A DNA stretch of 64,000 nt from Fratercula arctica (lineage: Eukaryota; Chordata; Aves; Charadriiformes; Alcidae). The notes under the pieces were generated by a model that saw nothing but the letters and a program-made list of their open reading frames with translations, was not told the origin of the DNA and did not search any database. Shown piece by piece: positions 51,814-61,428 of the stretch; the first letter of the stretch is position 1, and every line of letters starts with the position of its first letter. The translations under genes were made by a program, and so were the position numbers. The stretch covers positions 2,353,535-2,417,534 of the forward strand of contig CANTUZ010000027.1 of the NCBI GenBank assembly GCA_947846985.1, written 5' to 3'.

Positions 51814-54800
51814 GTGGTATTGAGGCTGAAGGCACCAGGAAAACCCGAAACCGAAAAATCTGTGGGGCAATGCAAACGGTTCCCAGAGAGATTTAACAGA
51901 AGCCACAGTATGCCCTCGTGCCTTCTTGGGCTTGGCAGCAATGTCTAGACAACTGCTGTTTCGGAGGCCGTCCCTGGGGCGAGTGAGAAAGGGTGGTTTG
52001 AGGCTGAAGGCACCAAGAAAGCGTGGAAATCCATGGTCTCTTGGGCCAATCTAAGCAATTCCCAGAGAGCTTTAGAGCACTGCACAGTTTTCCCTCGTGG
52101 CTCCTTGGGTGTGGCAGCAATCTCCAGACCTATGGTAATTATGGAGGCCGTCCCTGGGGCAAGTGAGTAAGGGTGGTTTTGAGGCTGAAGGCGCCAGGAA
52201 AGACCGGATCCCCAGGTCTGTGTGGCAACCTAAGCGGTTCCCAGAGAGATTTGACAGAAGCCACAATTTTCCCTCGTGGCTCCTTGGGCGTGGCAGCAAT
52301 CTCCAGACCTATGTTTACTTTGGAGGCCATCCCTGGGAGGAGTGAGAAGGGGCAGTTCTGAGGCTGAAGATGCCAGCAAAACCCGGAGCCCCAAGGTCTG
52401 TGTGGGAACCTAAGCGGTTCCCAGAGAGATTTAACAGAAGGCACAGTTTGCCCTCGTGGCTCCTTGGCCATGGCAGCAATCTCCAGACCTATGGTAATTA
52501 TGGAGGCCGTCCCTGGGGCGAGTGAGAAAGGGTGGTTCTGAGGCTGAAGGCGCTAGGAAGGCCGAAGACCCAAGGTCTCTGGGGCAATGCAAGCGGTTCC
52601 CAGAGAGCTTTCAAAGAAGCCACAGCTTTCCCTCATGGCTCCATTGGGCATGGCAGCAATCTCCAGACCTATGGTAATTATGGAGGTCGTCCATGGGGCG
52701 AGTGAGAAAGGGTGGTTTTGAGGCAAAAGGCACCGGGAAAACCCGAAACCGAAAATCTGTGGGGCAATGCAAACGGTTCCCAGAGAGATTTAACAGAAGC
52801 CACAGTATGCCCTCGGTCCTTCTTGGGGCTTGGCAGCAATGTCGAGACAACTGGTGTTTCGGAGGCCGTCCCATGGGGCGAGTGAGAAAGGGTGGTTTTG
52901 AGGAAAAAGGCACCAAGTAAGCGTGGAAATCCACGGTCCTCTGGGCCAATCTAAGCAATTCCCAGAGAGCTTTAGAGCAAGGCACAGTTTTCCCTCGTGG
53001 CTCCTTGGGCGTGGCAGCAATCTCCAGACCTATGTTTACTTTGGAGGGCCGTCCCTGGGGCGAGGTGAGAAAGGGTGGTTCTGAGGCTGAAGGCGCTAGG
53101 AAAGGCCGAAGACCCAAGGTCTCTGGGGCAAGGCAAGCGGTTCCCAGAGAGCTTTCAAAGAAGCCACAGCTTTCCCTCATGGCTCCTTGGCATGGCAGCA
53201 ATCTCCAGACCTATGGTAATTATGGAGGCCGTCCATGGGGCGAGTGAGAAAGGGTGGTTTTGAGGCTGAAGGCGCCAGGAAAGACCGGATCCCCAGGTCT
53301 GTGTGGCAACATAAGCGGTTCCCAGAGAGATTTAATAGAAGCCACAGTTTTCCCTCGTGGCTCCTTGGGCGTGGCAGCAATCTTCCAGACCTATGTTTAC
53401 TTGGAGGCCGTCCCTGGGAGGAGTGAGAAAGGGCAGTTCTGAGGCTGAAGATGCCAGCAAATCCCGGAGCCCCAAGGTCTGTGTGGCAACCTAAGCGGTT
53501 CCCAGAGAGATTTGACAGAAGCCACAGTTTGCCCTCGGTGGCTCCTTGGGCGTGGCAGAAATCTCCACACCTATGGTACCTTTTGAGTCCATCCTGGGGC
53601 GACAGAGAAAGGGTGGTATTGAGGCTGAAGGCACCAGGAAAACCTGAAACCGAAAATCTGTGGGGCAATGCAAACGGTTCCCAGAGAGATTTAACAGAAG
53701 CCACAGTATGCCCTCGTGCCTTCTTGGGCTTGGCAGCAATGTCTAGAAAACTGCTGTTTCGGAGGCCGTCCCTGGGGCGAGTGAGAAAGGGTGGTTTGAG
53801 GCAAAAGGCACCAAGAAAGCGTGGAAATCCACGGTCTCTGGGCCAATCTAAGCAGTTGCCCAGAGAGCTTAGAGCAAGCCACAGTTTTCCCTCGTGGCTC
53901 CTTGGGCGGGGCAGCAATCTCCAGACCTATGTTTACTTTGGAGGCCATCCCTGGGAGGACTGAGAAAGGGCAGTTCTGAGGCTGAAGATGCCAGCAAATC
54001 CCGAAGCCCCAAGGTCTGTGTGACAACCTAAGCGGTTCCCAGAGAGATTTGACAGAAGCCACACTTTTCCCTCGTGGCTCCTTGGGCGTGGCAGCAATCT
54101 CCAGACCTATGTTTACTTTGGAGTCCGTCCCTGGGGCGAGTGAGAAAGGGCAGTTCTGAGGCTGAAGATGCCAGGAAAGACCGGATCCCCAGGTCTGTGT
54201 TTCAAACTAAGCGATTCCCAGAGAGATTTAACAGAAGCCAGAGTTTTCCCTCGTGGCTTCTTGGGCGTGGTAGCAATCTCCAGACCTATGGTAATTATGG
54301 AGGCCGTCCATGGGGCGAGTGAGAAAGGGTGGTTTTGAGGCTGAAGGCGCCAAGAAAGCGTGGAAATCCACGGTCTCTGGGCCAATCTAAGCAGTTCCCA
54401 GAGAGCTTCAGAGCAAGCCACAGTTTTCCCTCGTGGCTCCTTGGGCGGGGCAAGCAATCTCCAGACCTATGTTACTTTGGAGGGCCGTCCCTGGGGCGAG
54501 TGAGAAAGGGTGGTTCTGAGGTTGAAAGGCGCTAGGAAAGGCCGAAGACCCAAGGTCTCTGGGGCAAGGCAAGCGGTTCCCAGAGAGCTTTCAAAGAAGC
54601 CACAGCTTTCCCTCATGGCTCCTTGGGCATGGCAGCAATCTCCAGACCTATGGTAATTATGGAGGCCGTCCCTGGGGCGAGTGAGAAAGGGTGGTTTTGA
54701 GGCAAAAGGCACCAAGAAAGCGTGGAAATCCACGGTCTCTGGGCCAATCTAAGCAGTTGCCAGAGAGCTTTAGAGCAAGCCACAGTTTTCCCTCGTGGCT

Positions 54801-55229
54801 CCTTGGGTGGGGCAGCAATCTCCAGACCTATGTTTACTTTGGAGGCCATCCCTGGGAGGAGTGAGAAAGGGCAGTTCTGAGGCTGAAGATGCCAGCAAAT
54901 CCCAGAGCCCCAAGGTCTGTGTGGCAACCTAAGCCGTTCCCAGAGAGATTTAACAGAAGCCACAGTTTGCCCTCGTGGCTCCTTGGGTGTGGCAGCAATC
55001 TCCAGACCTATCTTAGCTTTGGAGTCCGACCCTGGGACGAGTGAGAAAGGGTGGTTCTGAGGCTGAAGGCGCCAGGAAAGCCCGGATCACCAAGCTCTAT
55101 GGGGCAACCGACGTGTTTCCCAGAGAGATTAAACAGAAGCCACAGCTTGCCCTCTTGCCTCCTTGAGCGTAGCAGAAATCTCCAGACCTATCTTAGCTTT
55201 GGAGTCCGACCCTGGACGAGTGAGAAAGG
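51814..55229 (+). repeat. HOR-2 copy 6 (about 3416 bp, noisy)
   Basis: T-type monomers at 51814, 52712 and 53613 mark the three modules, the last of nine monomers. Single-base insertions and deletions appear from about 52550 on. The L-type monomer is at 55086, and the variant CTATCTTAGCTTTGGAGTCC occurs twice (55010 and 55190), which explains the additional monomer. Confidence 0.78.
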
Positions 55230-58200
55230 GTGGTATTGAGGCTGAAGGCACCAGGAAAACCCGAAACCGAAAATCTGTGGGGCAATGCAAACGGTTCCCA
55301 GAGAGATTTAACAGAAGCCACAGTATGCCCTCGTGCCTTCTTGGGCTTGGCAGCAATGTCTAGACAACTGCTGTTTCGGAGGCCGTCCCTGGGGCGAGTG
55401 AGAAAAGGGTGGTTTTGAGGCTGAAGGCACCAAGGAAAGCGTGGAAATCCATGGTCTCTGGGCCAATCTAAGCAATTCCCAGAGAGCTTTAGAGCACTGC
55501 AACAGTTTCCCTCGTGGCTCCTTGGGTGTGGCAGCAATCTCCAGACCTATGGTAATTATGGAGGGCCGTCCCTGGGGCAAGTGAGTAAGGGTGGTTTTGA
55601 GACTGAAGGCGCCAGGAAAGACCGGATCCCCAGGTCTGTGTGGCAACCTAAGCGGTTCCCAGAGAGATTTGACAGAAGCCACAATTTCCCTCGTGGCTCC
55701 TTGGGCGTGGCAGCAATCTCCAGACCTATGTTTACTTTGGAGGCCATCCCTGGGAGGAGTGAGAAGGGGCAGTTCTGAGGCTGAAGATGCCAGCAAAACC
55801 CGGAGCCCCAAGGTCTGTGTGGGAACCTAAGCGGTTCCCAGAGAGATTTAACAGAAGCCACAGTTTGCCCTCGTGGCTCCTTGGCCATGGCAGCAATCTC
55901 CAGACCTATGGTAATTATGGAGACCGTCCCTGGGGCGAGTGAGAAAGGGTAGTTCTGAGGCTGAAGGCGCTAGGAAAGGCCGAAGACCCAAGGTCTCTGG
56001 GGCAATGCAAGCGGTTCCCAGAGAGCTTTCAAAGAAGCCACAGCTTTCCCTCATGGCTCTTGGGCATGGCAGCAATCTCCAGACCTATGGTAATTATGGA
56101 GTCCGTCCATGGGGCGAGTGAGAAAGGGTGGTTTTGAGGCAAAAGGCACCGGGAAAACCCGAAACCGAAAATCTGTGGGGCAATGCAAACGGTTCCCAGA
56201 GAGATTTAACAGAAGCCACAGTATTGCCCTCGTGCCTTCTTGGGCTTGGCAGCAATGTCGAGACAACTGGTGTTTCGGAGGCCGTCCATGGGGCGAGTGA
56301 GAAAGGGTGGTTTTTGAGGAAAAAGGCACCAAGTAAGCGTGGAAATCCACGGTCTCTGGGCCAATCTAAGCATTCCCAGAGAGCTTTAGAGCAAGGCACA
56401 GTTTTCCCTCGTGGCTCCTTGGGCGTGGCAGCAATCTCCAGACCTATGTTTACTTTGGAGGCCGTCCCTGGGGCGAGTGAGAAAGGGTGGTTCTGAGGCT
56501 GAAGGCGCTAGGAAAGGCCGAAGACCCAAGGTCTCTGGGGCAATGCAAGCGGTTCCCAGAGAGCTTTCAAAGAAGCCAAATCTTTCCCTCATGGCTCCTT
56601 GGGCATGGCAGGAATCTCCAGACCTATGGTAATTATGGAGGCCGTCCATGGGATGAGTGAGAAAGGGTGGTTTTGAGGCTGAAGGCGCCAAGAAAGCGTG
56701 GAAATCCACTGTCTCTGGGCCAATCTAAGCAGTTCCCAGAGAGCTTTAGAGCAAGCCACAGTTTTCCCTCGTGGCTCCTTGGGCGTGGCAGCAATCTCCA
56801 GACCTATGTTTACTTTGGAGGCCGTCCCTGGGGCGAGTGAGAAAGGGCAGTTCTGAGGCTGAAGATGCCAGGAAAGACCGGATCCCCAGGTCTGTGTTTC
56901 AAACTAAGCCGTTCCCAGAGAGATTTAACAGAAGCCAGAGTTTTCCCTCGTGGCTTCTTGGGGCGTGGTAGCAATCTCCAGACCTATGGTAATTATGGAG
57001 GCTGTCCATGGGGCGAGTGAGAAAGGGTGGGTTTGAGGCTGAAGGCGCCAAGAAAGCGTGGAAATCCACGGTCTCTGGGCCAATCTAAGCAGTTCCCAGA
57101 GAGCTTTAGAGGCAAGCCACAGTTTTCCCTCGTGGCTCCTTGAGCGTGGCAGCAATCTCAAGACCTATGTTTACTTTGCAGGCCGTTCCTGGGGCGAGTG
57201 AGAAAGGGCAGTTCTGAAGGCTGAAGATACCAGCAAATCCCGGAGCCCCAAGGTCTGTGTGGCAACCTAAGCGGTTCCCAGAGAGATTTAACTGAAGCCA
57301 CAGTTTGCCCTCGTGCCCTCCTTGGGCGTGGCAGCAATCTCCAGACCTATGGTAATTATGGAGGCCGTCCCTGGGGTGAGTGAGAAAGGGTGCGTTTTTG
57401 AGGCTGAAGGCGCCAAGATAGCGTGGAAATCCACGGTCTCTGGGCCAATCTAAGCTGTTTCCAGAGAGATTTAGAGCAAGCCACAGTTTTCCCTCGTGGC
57501 TCCTTGGGCGTGGCAGCAATCTCCAGACCTATGTTTAATTCGGAGGCCATCCCTGGGGCGAGTGAGAAAGGGCAGTTCTGAGGCTGAAGATGCCAGCAAA
57601 TCCCGGAGCCCCAAGGTCTGTGTGGCAACCTAAGCGGTTCCCCGAGAGATTTAACAGAAGCCACAGTTTGCCCTCGTGGCTTCTTGGGCGTGGTAGCAAT
57701 CTCCAGAGCTATGGTAATTTTGGAGGCCGTCCATGGGGCGAGTGAGAAAGGGTGGTTTTGAGGCTGAAGGCGTCAAGATAGCGTGGAAATCCACGGTCTC
57801 TGGGCCAATCTAAGCAGTTCCCAGAGAGCTTTAGAGCAAGCCACAGTTTGCTCTCGTGGCTCCTTGGGCGTGGCAGCAATCTCCAGGCCTATGGTAATTT
57901 TGGAGGCCGTCCCTGGGGTGAGTGAGAAAGGGTGGTTCTGAGGCTGAAGGCGCTAGGAAAGGCCGAAGACCCAAGGTCTCTGGGGCGATGCAAGCGGTTC
58001 CCAGAGAGGTTTCAAAGAAGCCACAGCTTTCCCTCATGGCTCCTTGGGCATGGCAGCAATCTCCAGACCTATGGTAATTATGGAGGCCGTCCCTGGGGCG
58101 AGTGAGAAAGGGTTCAGTTCCTGAGGCTGAAGGCTGCCAGGAAATCCCGGCACCCAAGGTGGTCTTTGTGGCAAGCCTAAGCTGGTTCCCAGAAGAGATT

Positions 58201-59600
58201 TCAAAGCAGACGCCACAAGTTTGCCCTCGTGGCTGCCTGGGCGTGGCCGCAATCTCCAAGACCTATGGTAAATTATGGAGGCCCGTCCATGGGAGCCGAG
58301 AGAGAAAAGGGCTGTTTTGAGGCTGAAGTCGCCAGAAAGCGTGGAAATCACAGGTCTCTGGGCCAATCTAAGCAGTTCCCAGAGAGCTGTAGAGCAAGCC
58401 CACAGTTTTCCCCTCGTGGCTCCTTGAGCGTGGCAGCAATCCTCAAGGACCCTATGTTTACTTTGCAGGCCGTTCCCTGGGAGCGGAGTGAGAAAGGGCA
58501 GTTCTGAGGCTGAAGATGCAGGAAATACCGAGCCCCAGGTCTGTGTGGCCAAACCTAAGCCGGTTCCCAGAGATCTTTCAACAGAAGCCAGCAGCTTTCC
58601 TTCCTCATGGCTCCTATGGGCATGGCAGCATCTCCAGACCTATGGTAATTATGGAGGCCGTCCATGGGGCGAGTGAGAAAGGGTGGTATTGAGGCTGAAG
58701 GCGCCAGGAAAACGCCGAAACCCGAAGATCTGTGGGCTAATGCAAAGCGTTTCCCAGAGAGATTTAACAGAAGCCACAGTATTCCCTCGTGCCTTCTTGG
58801 TCTTGGCATCAATGTCCAGACTACTGCTGTTTCGGAGGCCGTCCCTGGGGCTATTGAGAAAGGGTGGTTCTGAGGCTGAAGATGCGCAGGAAATCCCGGG
58901 GCCCCAGGTCTGTGTGGCAACCTAAGCGGTTCCCACAGAGATTTAACAGAAGCCAAAATTTTCCCTCGTGGCTCCTTGGGCGTGGCAGCAATCTCCAGAC
59001 CTATGTTTACTTTGGAGGCCGTCCCTGGGGCGAGTGAGAAAGGGCAGTTCTGAGGCTGAAGATGCCAGCAAATCCCGGATCCCCAGCTGTGTGTGGCAAC
59101 CTAAGCGGTTCCCAGAGAGATTTAACAGAAGCCACAGTTTGCCCTCGTGGCTCCTTGGGCGTGGCAGCAATCTCCAGGCCTATGGTGATTTTGGAGGCCG
59201 TCCCTGGAGCGAGTGAGAAAGGGCAGTTCTGAGGCTGAAGATGCCAGGAAAGCCCGGAGCCCCAAGGTCTGTGTGGCAACCTAAGCGGTTCCCAGAGAGA
59301 TTTCAAAGAAGCCACAACTTTCCCTCATGGCTCCTTGGGCATGGCAGCAATCTCCAGACCTATGGCAATTATGGAGGCCGTCCCTGGGGCGAGTGAGAAA
59401 GGGTGGTTTTGAGGCTGAAGGCGCCAGGAAAGCCGGATCCCCAGGTCTGTGTGGCCAACCTAAGCGGTTCCCAGAGAGATTTACAGAAGCCACAGTTTTC
59501 CCTCGTGGCTTCTTGGGTGTGGCAGCAACCTGTAGACCTATGGTACCTTTTGAGTCCATCCCTGGGTCGAATGAGAAAGGGTGGTTTTGAGGCTGAAGGT
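52550..59600. other. Low-quality consensus with dense single-base indels
   Basis: Conserved monomer blocks are broken by one-base errors rarely seen to the left. Examples are CTCCATTGGGC (52640), CCTCGGTCC (52815), GGAGGGCCG (53045), CGAGGTGAG (53063), GGGCAAGCAATC (54449), GTATTGCCC (56223) and GTGCGTTTTTGAGG (57391). At 58080-58640 almost every block is disturbed. The pattern fits unpolished long-read sequence near a contig end rather than biological divergence. Confidence 0.8.
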
Positions 59601-59910
59601 TCCAGCAAATCCCGGAGCCCCAAGGTCTGTGTGGCAACCTAAGTGTTTCCCAGAGAGATTTAACAGAAGCCACACTGTGTCCTCGTGGCTCCTTGGGCGT
59701 GGCAGCAATCTCCAGACCTATGTTTACTTTGGAGGCCGTCCCTGGGGCGAGTGAGAAAGGGCAGTTCTGAGGCTGAAGATGCCAGCAAAGCCGGAGCCCC
59801 AAGGTCTGTGTGGCAACCTAAGCGGTTCCCAGAGAGATTTAACAGAAGCCACAGCTTTCCCTCATGGCTCCTTGGGCATGGCAGCAATCTCCAAACCTAT
59901 GCTAATTTTA
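55230..59910 (+). repeat. HOR-2 copy 7, repeating the layout of copy 5, cut by the gap
   Basis: Positions 55230-56127 are a first module. From about 56630 the irregular block of 46570-49810 follows again (46067 corresponds to 56128, 48762 to 58683). The offset is about 10060 bp at the start and about 9920 bp later. The block runs into the run of N bases at TGCTAATTTTA, the same sequence at which the left version (49799) returns to HOR-2. Confidence 0.75.
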
Positions 59911-60110
59911 NNNNNNNNNNNNNNNNNNNNNNNNNNNNNNNNNNNNNNNNNNNNNNNNNNNNNNNNNNNNNNNNNNNNNNNNNNNNNNNNNNNNNNNNNN
60001 NNNNNNNNNNNNNNNNNNNNNNNNNNNNNNNNNNNNNNNNNNNNNNNNNNNNNNNNNNNNNNNNNNNNNNNNNNNNNNNNNNNNNNNNNNNNNNNNNNNN
60101 NNNNNNNNNN
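59911..60110. other. Assembly gap, 200 N
   Basis: Exactly 200 unknown bases separate satellite from unique sequence. A round number normally stands for a gap of unknown length, so the true distance and the number of missing monomers are not known, and the join itself may be a scaffolding decision. Confidence 0.98.
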
Positions 60111-60973
60111 AGGCCATGGGGGCTGCGCTGGCCGGGGCCCGCAGCGGCTCCCCCCGCCCCGGCGTTGTCCCTGGGGCAGGGGCTCAGCCCCCGACCCCGG
60201 GGGTGCCCCGACGGGGACCTCCCCCCACCCCTTCTGCGCCCCGGACCCGCAGAGGGGCGGCCACTGCCCAAAGGCGCCCTTGGCTGCGTTGGCCCCGGGC
60301 TGTGGAGCTGGGAGGGGGAACGGGCAATAGAGAGATGGAGTTTCCAGGCACTTTTGGCCCCTGCCGTGGTTTATTTGTGTATTTCTTTCCTTATTTCCCC
60401 CCCGGCTGGTGTCGGGGCTGCCCAAGGCGCAGGCAGAGAAGGGGAGGAGGGTCCCTGCCTGGCCGGCAGCTCCCCCCTGGCCGTTCTGGGGGTGATTTGG
60501 GCTGATTGGGCAGCGCAGGGAGGCAAAGCCGGGCTGCGGAGCCGAGGACGGGGGGGATTGTCCCGAGGCTTTGGGGGCTTTGCCCCGAGCCCTGTCCCCG
60601 CGGGAGGGGACGCTGGCCGGGGCCCAGCCGAAGGCCTGGCAGCCCTTGTGGTCGTGTGTGTCCGTCCCCTCCCGCTCCCCCAGGTCTGTCCTTGTCCCGG
60701 GGGCTCCGTGCTGCTTTCTGCGTGGGGCCGTGTCCGTGGGTCCTGCGGGGACCCGTCTGTCCTGGCTGCCCCTGGGGCAGGGGACAGGGGAGTCGTCGTC
60801 ATCCCCCCCAGCCACTGCCACCCCACTGGCGGTGACTCGGCCCTGGGGGGGCTCGGTGCCCTTCGGGGTCCCATGTGGGGCTCAGCGGGGCTGGGGCAGC
60901 TGGTGGGGGCCGATTCCCGCTGCCCCCCGCGCTCCCTCCCCTCCCACACAGGCACGGAGCGGGGCTGGAGAAA
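60111..60973. other. Unique GC-rich sequence, no gene supported
   Basis: The stretch is unique within the window and strongly GC-rich. Frames are open on both strands only because stop codons are rare at this composition, and I see no recognisable domain. An AATAAA on the minus strand (60370-60375) and acceptor-like tracts on the plus strand (before 60682 and before 60951) are present but unsupported. It may be 3'-flanking or untranslated sequence of the minus-strand gene. Confidence 0.6.
60370..60375 (-). terminator. Possible distal poly(A) signal AATAAA (minus strand)
   Basis: The minus strand reads ACACAAATAAACCACGG here, the only canonical AATAAA I noted between the gap and the gene. It could end a long 3' UTR of the minus-strand gene (about 1.06 kb past the stop) or another minus-strand transcript. 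The downstream sequence is only weakly GU-rich. Confidence 0.3.
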
Positions 60974-60978
60974 CAACT

Positions 60979-60984
60979 TTTAAT
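60979..60984 (-). terminator. Distal ATTAAA poly(A) signal
   Basis: The ATTAAA of the third copy is followed on the minus strand by CCGTGCCTGTGTGGGAGG about 20-35 nt downstream. It lies about 450 nt past the stop codon. Confidence 0.45.
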
Positions 60985-61102
60985 GGAAAAACACAAGAGA
61001 AAAGGTCCTATCGAAGCTACTCTAACCCCCCCCCCCCCCCTCAAACGCGCCCCCCCTCCCCTAAACACATCCCTCCCCCCAAATACACATCCCGCTGCAA
61101 CC

Positions 61103-61108
61103 TTTAAT
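61103..61108 (-). terminator. Middle poly(A) signal ATTAAA
   Basis: The ATTAAA of the second 54-bp copy is followed on the minus strand by GGGATGTGTATTTGGGG, again GU-rich at a suitable distance. Confidence 0.45.
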
Positions 61109-61281
61109 GGAAAAAAACGAGAGAAAAGGTCCTATCGAAGCTACTCCAACCCTCCCCCCTCAAATGCACCCCCTCCCCTAAATCCTCCCCCCCATCTCTC
61201 AAAATACACTACCCCCCCCTTTAAATATACCTGCCTCCCCTAAACACACCCCCCTCCCCAAATACACTGCGCGCTACAACT

Positions 61282-61287
61282 TTTAAT
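61282..61287 (-). terminator. Proximal poly(A) signal ATTAAA
   Basis: This is the ATTAAA of the 54-bp copy nearest the stop codon of the minus-strand gene, about 142 nt past it. On the minus strand it is followed within about 20-45 nt by GU-rich sequence (CAGTGTATTTGGGG and GGTGTGTTT), as expected of a cleavage site. Confidence 0.5.
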
Positions 61288-61428
61288 GGAGAAACATGAG
61301 AGAAAAGGCCCTGTCGAAGCTACTTTAACCCCCCCTCCCCTAAACATGGCCCTCTCCCCAGCCCCCCCAAACACACCACCCGCCAGATACAGGTCCCCTC
61401 CCTTAAATCTGACCCCCACCCCCTTCCC

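Larger units (their letters stand above)
1..59910 (+). repeat. Tandem satellite array, 180-bp monomer, about 330 copies
   Basis: The same unit recurs every 180 bp (179 or 178 bp in some types) from the window edge to the assembly gap, always in one orientation. Nearly invariant blocks are GAGTGAGAAAGGG, GAGGCTGAAG, GGTTCCCAGAGAG, GAAGCCACAG and GCAGCAATCTCCAGACC. Between them the monomer types differ, for example CCAAGAAAGCGTGGAAATCC (K type), GCTAGGAAAGGCCGAAGACC (R), GCCAGCAAATCCCGGAGCCC (S), GACCGGATCCCCAGG followed by TGTGTGGC (D) or TGTGTTTC (F), AACCCGAAACCGAAAATC (T) and CCCGGATCACCAAGCTC (L). Types are arranged in higher-order repeats listed separately. Only one non-satellite insertion interrupts the array, at 13025-13370. 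The unit length and HOR order are like centromeric or pericentromeric satellites, but nothing here proves that role. I do not recognise the family by name. The left edge of the array lies outside the window. Confidence 0.97.
60974..61330 (-). repeat. Three copies of a 54-bp element separated by C-rich tracts
   Basis: The copies lie at 60974-61027, 61098-61151 and 61277-61330, all 54 bp without internal gaps. On the plus strand each reads CAAC, then TTTAATGGA, a variable A-rich part, GAGAAAAGG, CCCTGTCGAAGCTAC or CCTATCGAAGCTAC, and ends AACC. They are separated by C-rich sequence with CCCCTAAAC and CCCCAAATAC motifs (70 and 125 bp). On the minus strand each carries ATTAAA followed by GU-rich sequence. 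Confidence 0.9.
61028..61428 (-). repeat. C-rich low-complexity tract (G-rich in the transcript), likely 3' UTR
   Basis: Between and after the 54-bp elements the plus strand consists of C runs with TAAA, CAAA and AATACA interruptions, up to fourteen or so C bases in a row near 61030. On the gene's sense strand this is a series of G runs that could form G-quadruplexes. It starts directly after the TAG stop at 61429. Confidence 0.7.

Noticed and set aside
1..59910. Hundreds of open frames of 60-280 codons on both strands inside the array
   Set aside because: They repeat with the monomer, lie in overlapping frames on both strands, lack any known domain and follow from a period divisible by three. 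I do not call them genes.
1..59910. A CRISPR-like array or other bacterial repeat system
   Set aside because: The units are 180 bp, contiguous and without unique spacers, and the surroundings are eukaryotic (LTR, intron, poly(A) signals).
1..59910. CENP-B box within the monomer
   Set aside because: The nearest candidate, around TTTCGGAGGCCGTCCCT in T-type units, lacks the required A and CGGG positions of NTTCGNNNNANNCGGGN, so it is not a match.
60371..60976. A 201-codon Pro/Ser/Arg-rich frame on the minus strand
   Set aside because: Its composition is what GC-rich DNA gives by chance, it has no recognisable motif, and it ends inside an AATAAA. It more likely reflects untranslated sequence.
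59685..60983. A long open frame across the gap on the plus strand
   Set aside because: It exists only because the 200 N are read as open sequence. It joins satellite to unrelated GC-rich DNA.
61277..61330. Link between the 179-bp spacing of two 54-bp elements and the 179/180-bp satellite
   Set aside because: The other interval is 124 bp and no satellite sequence occurs in between, so the number is a coincidence.
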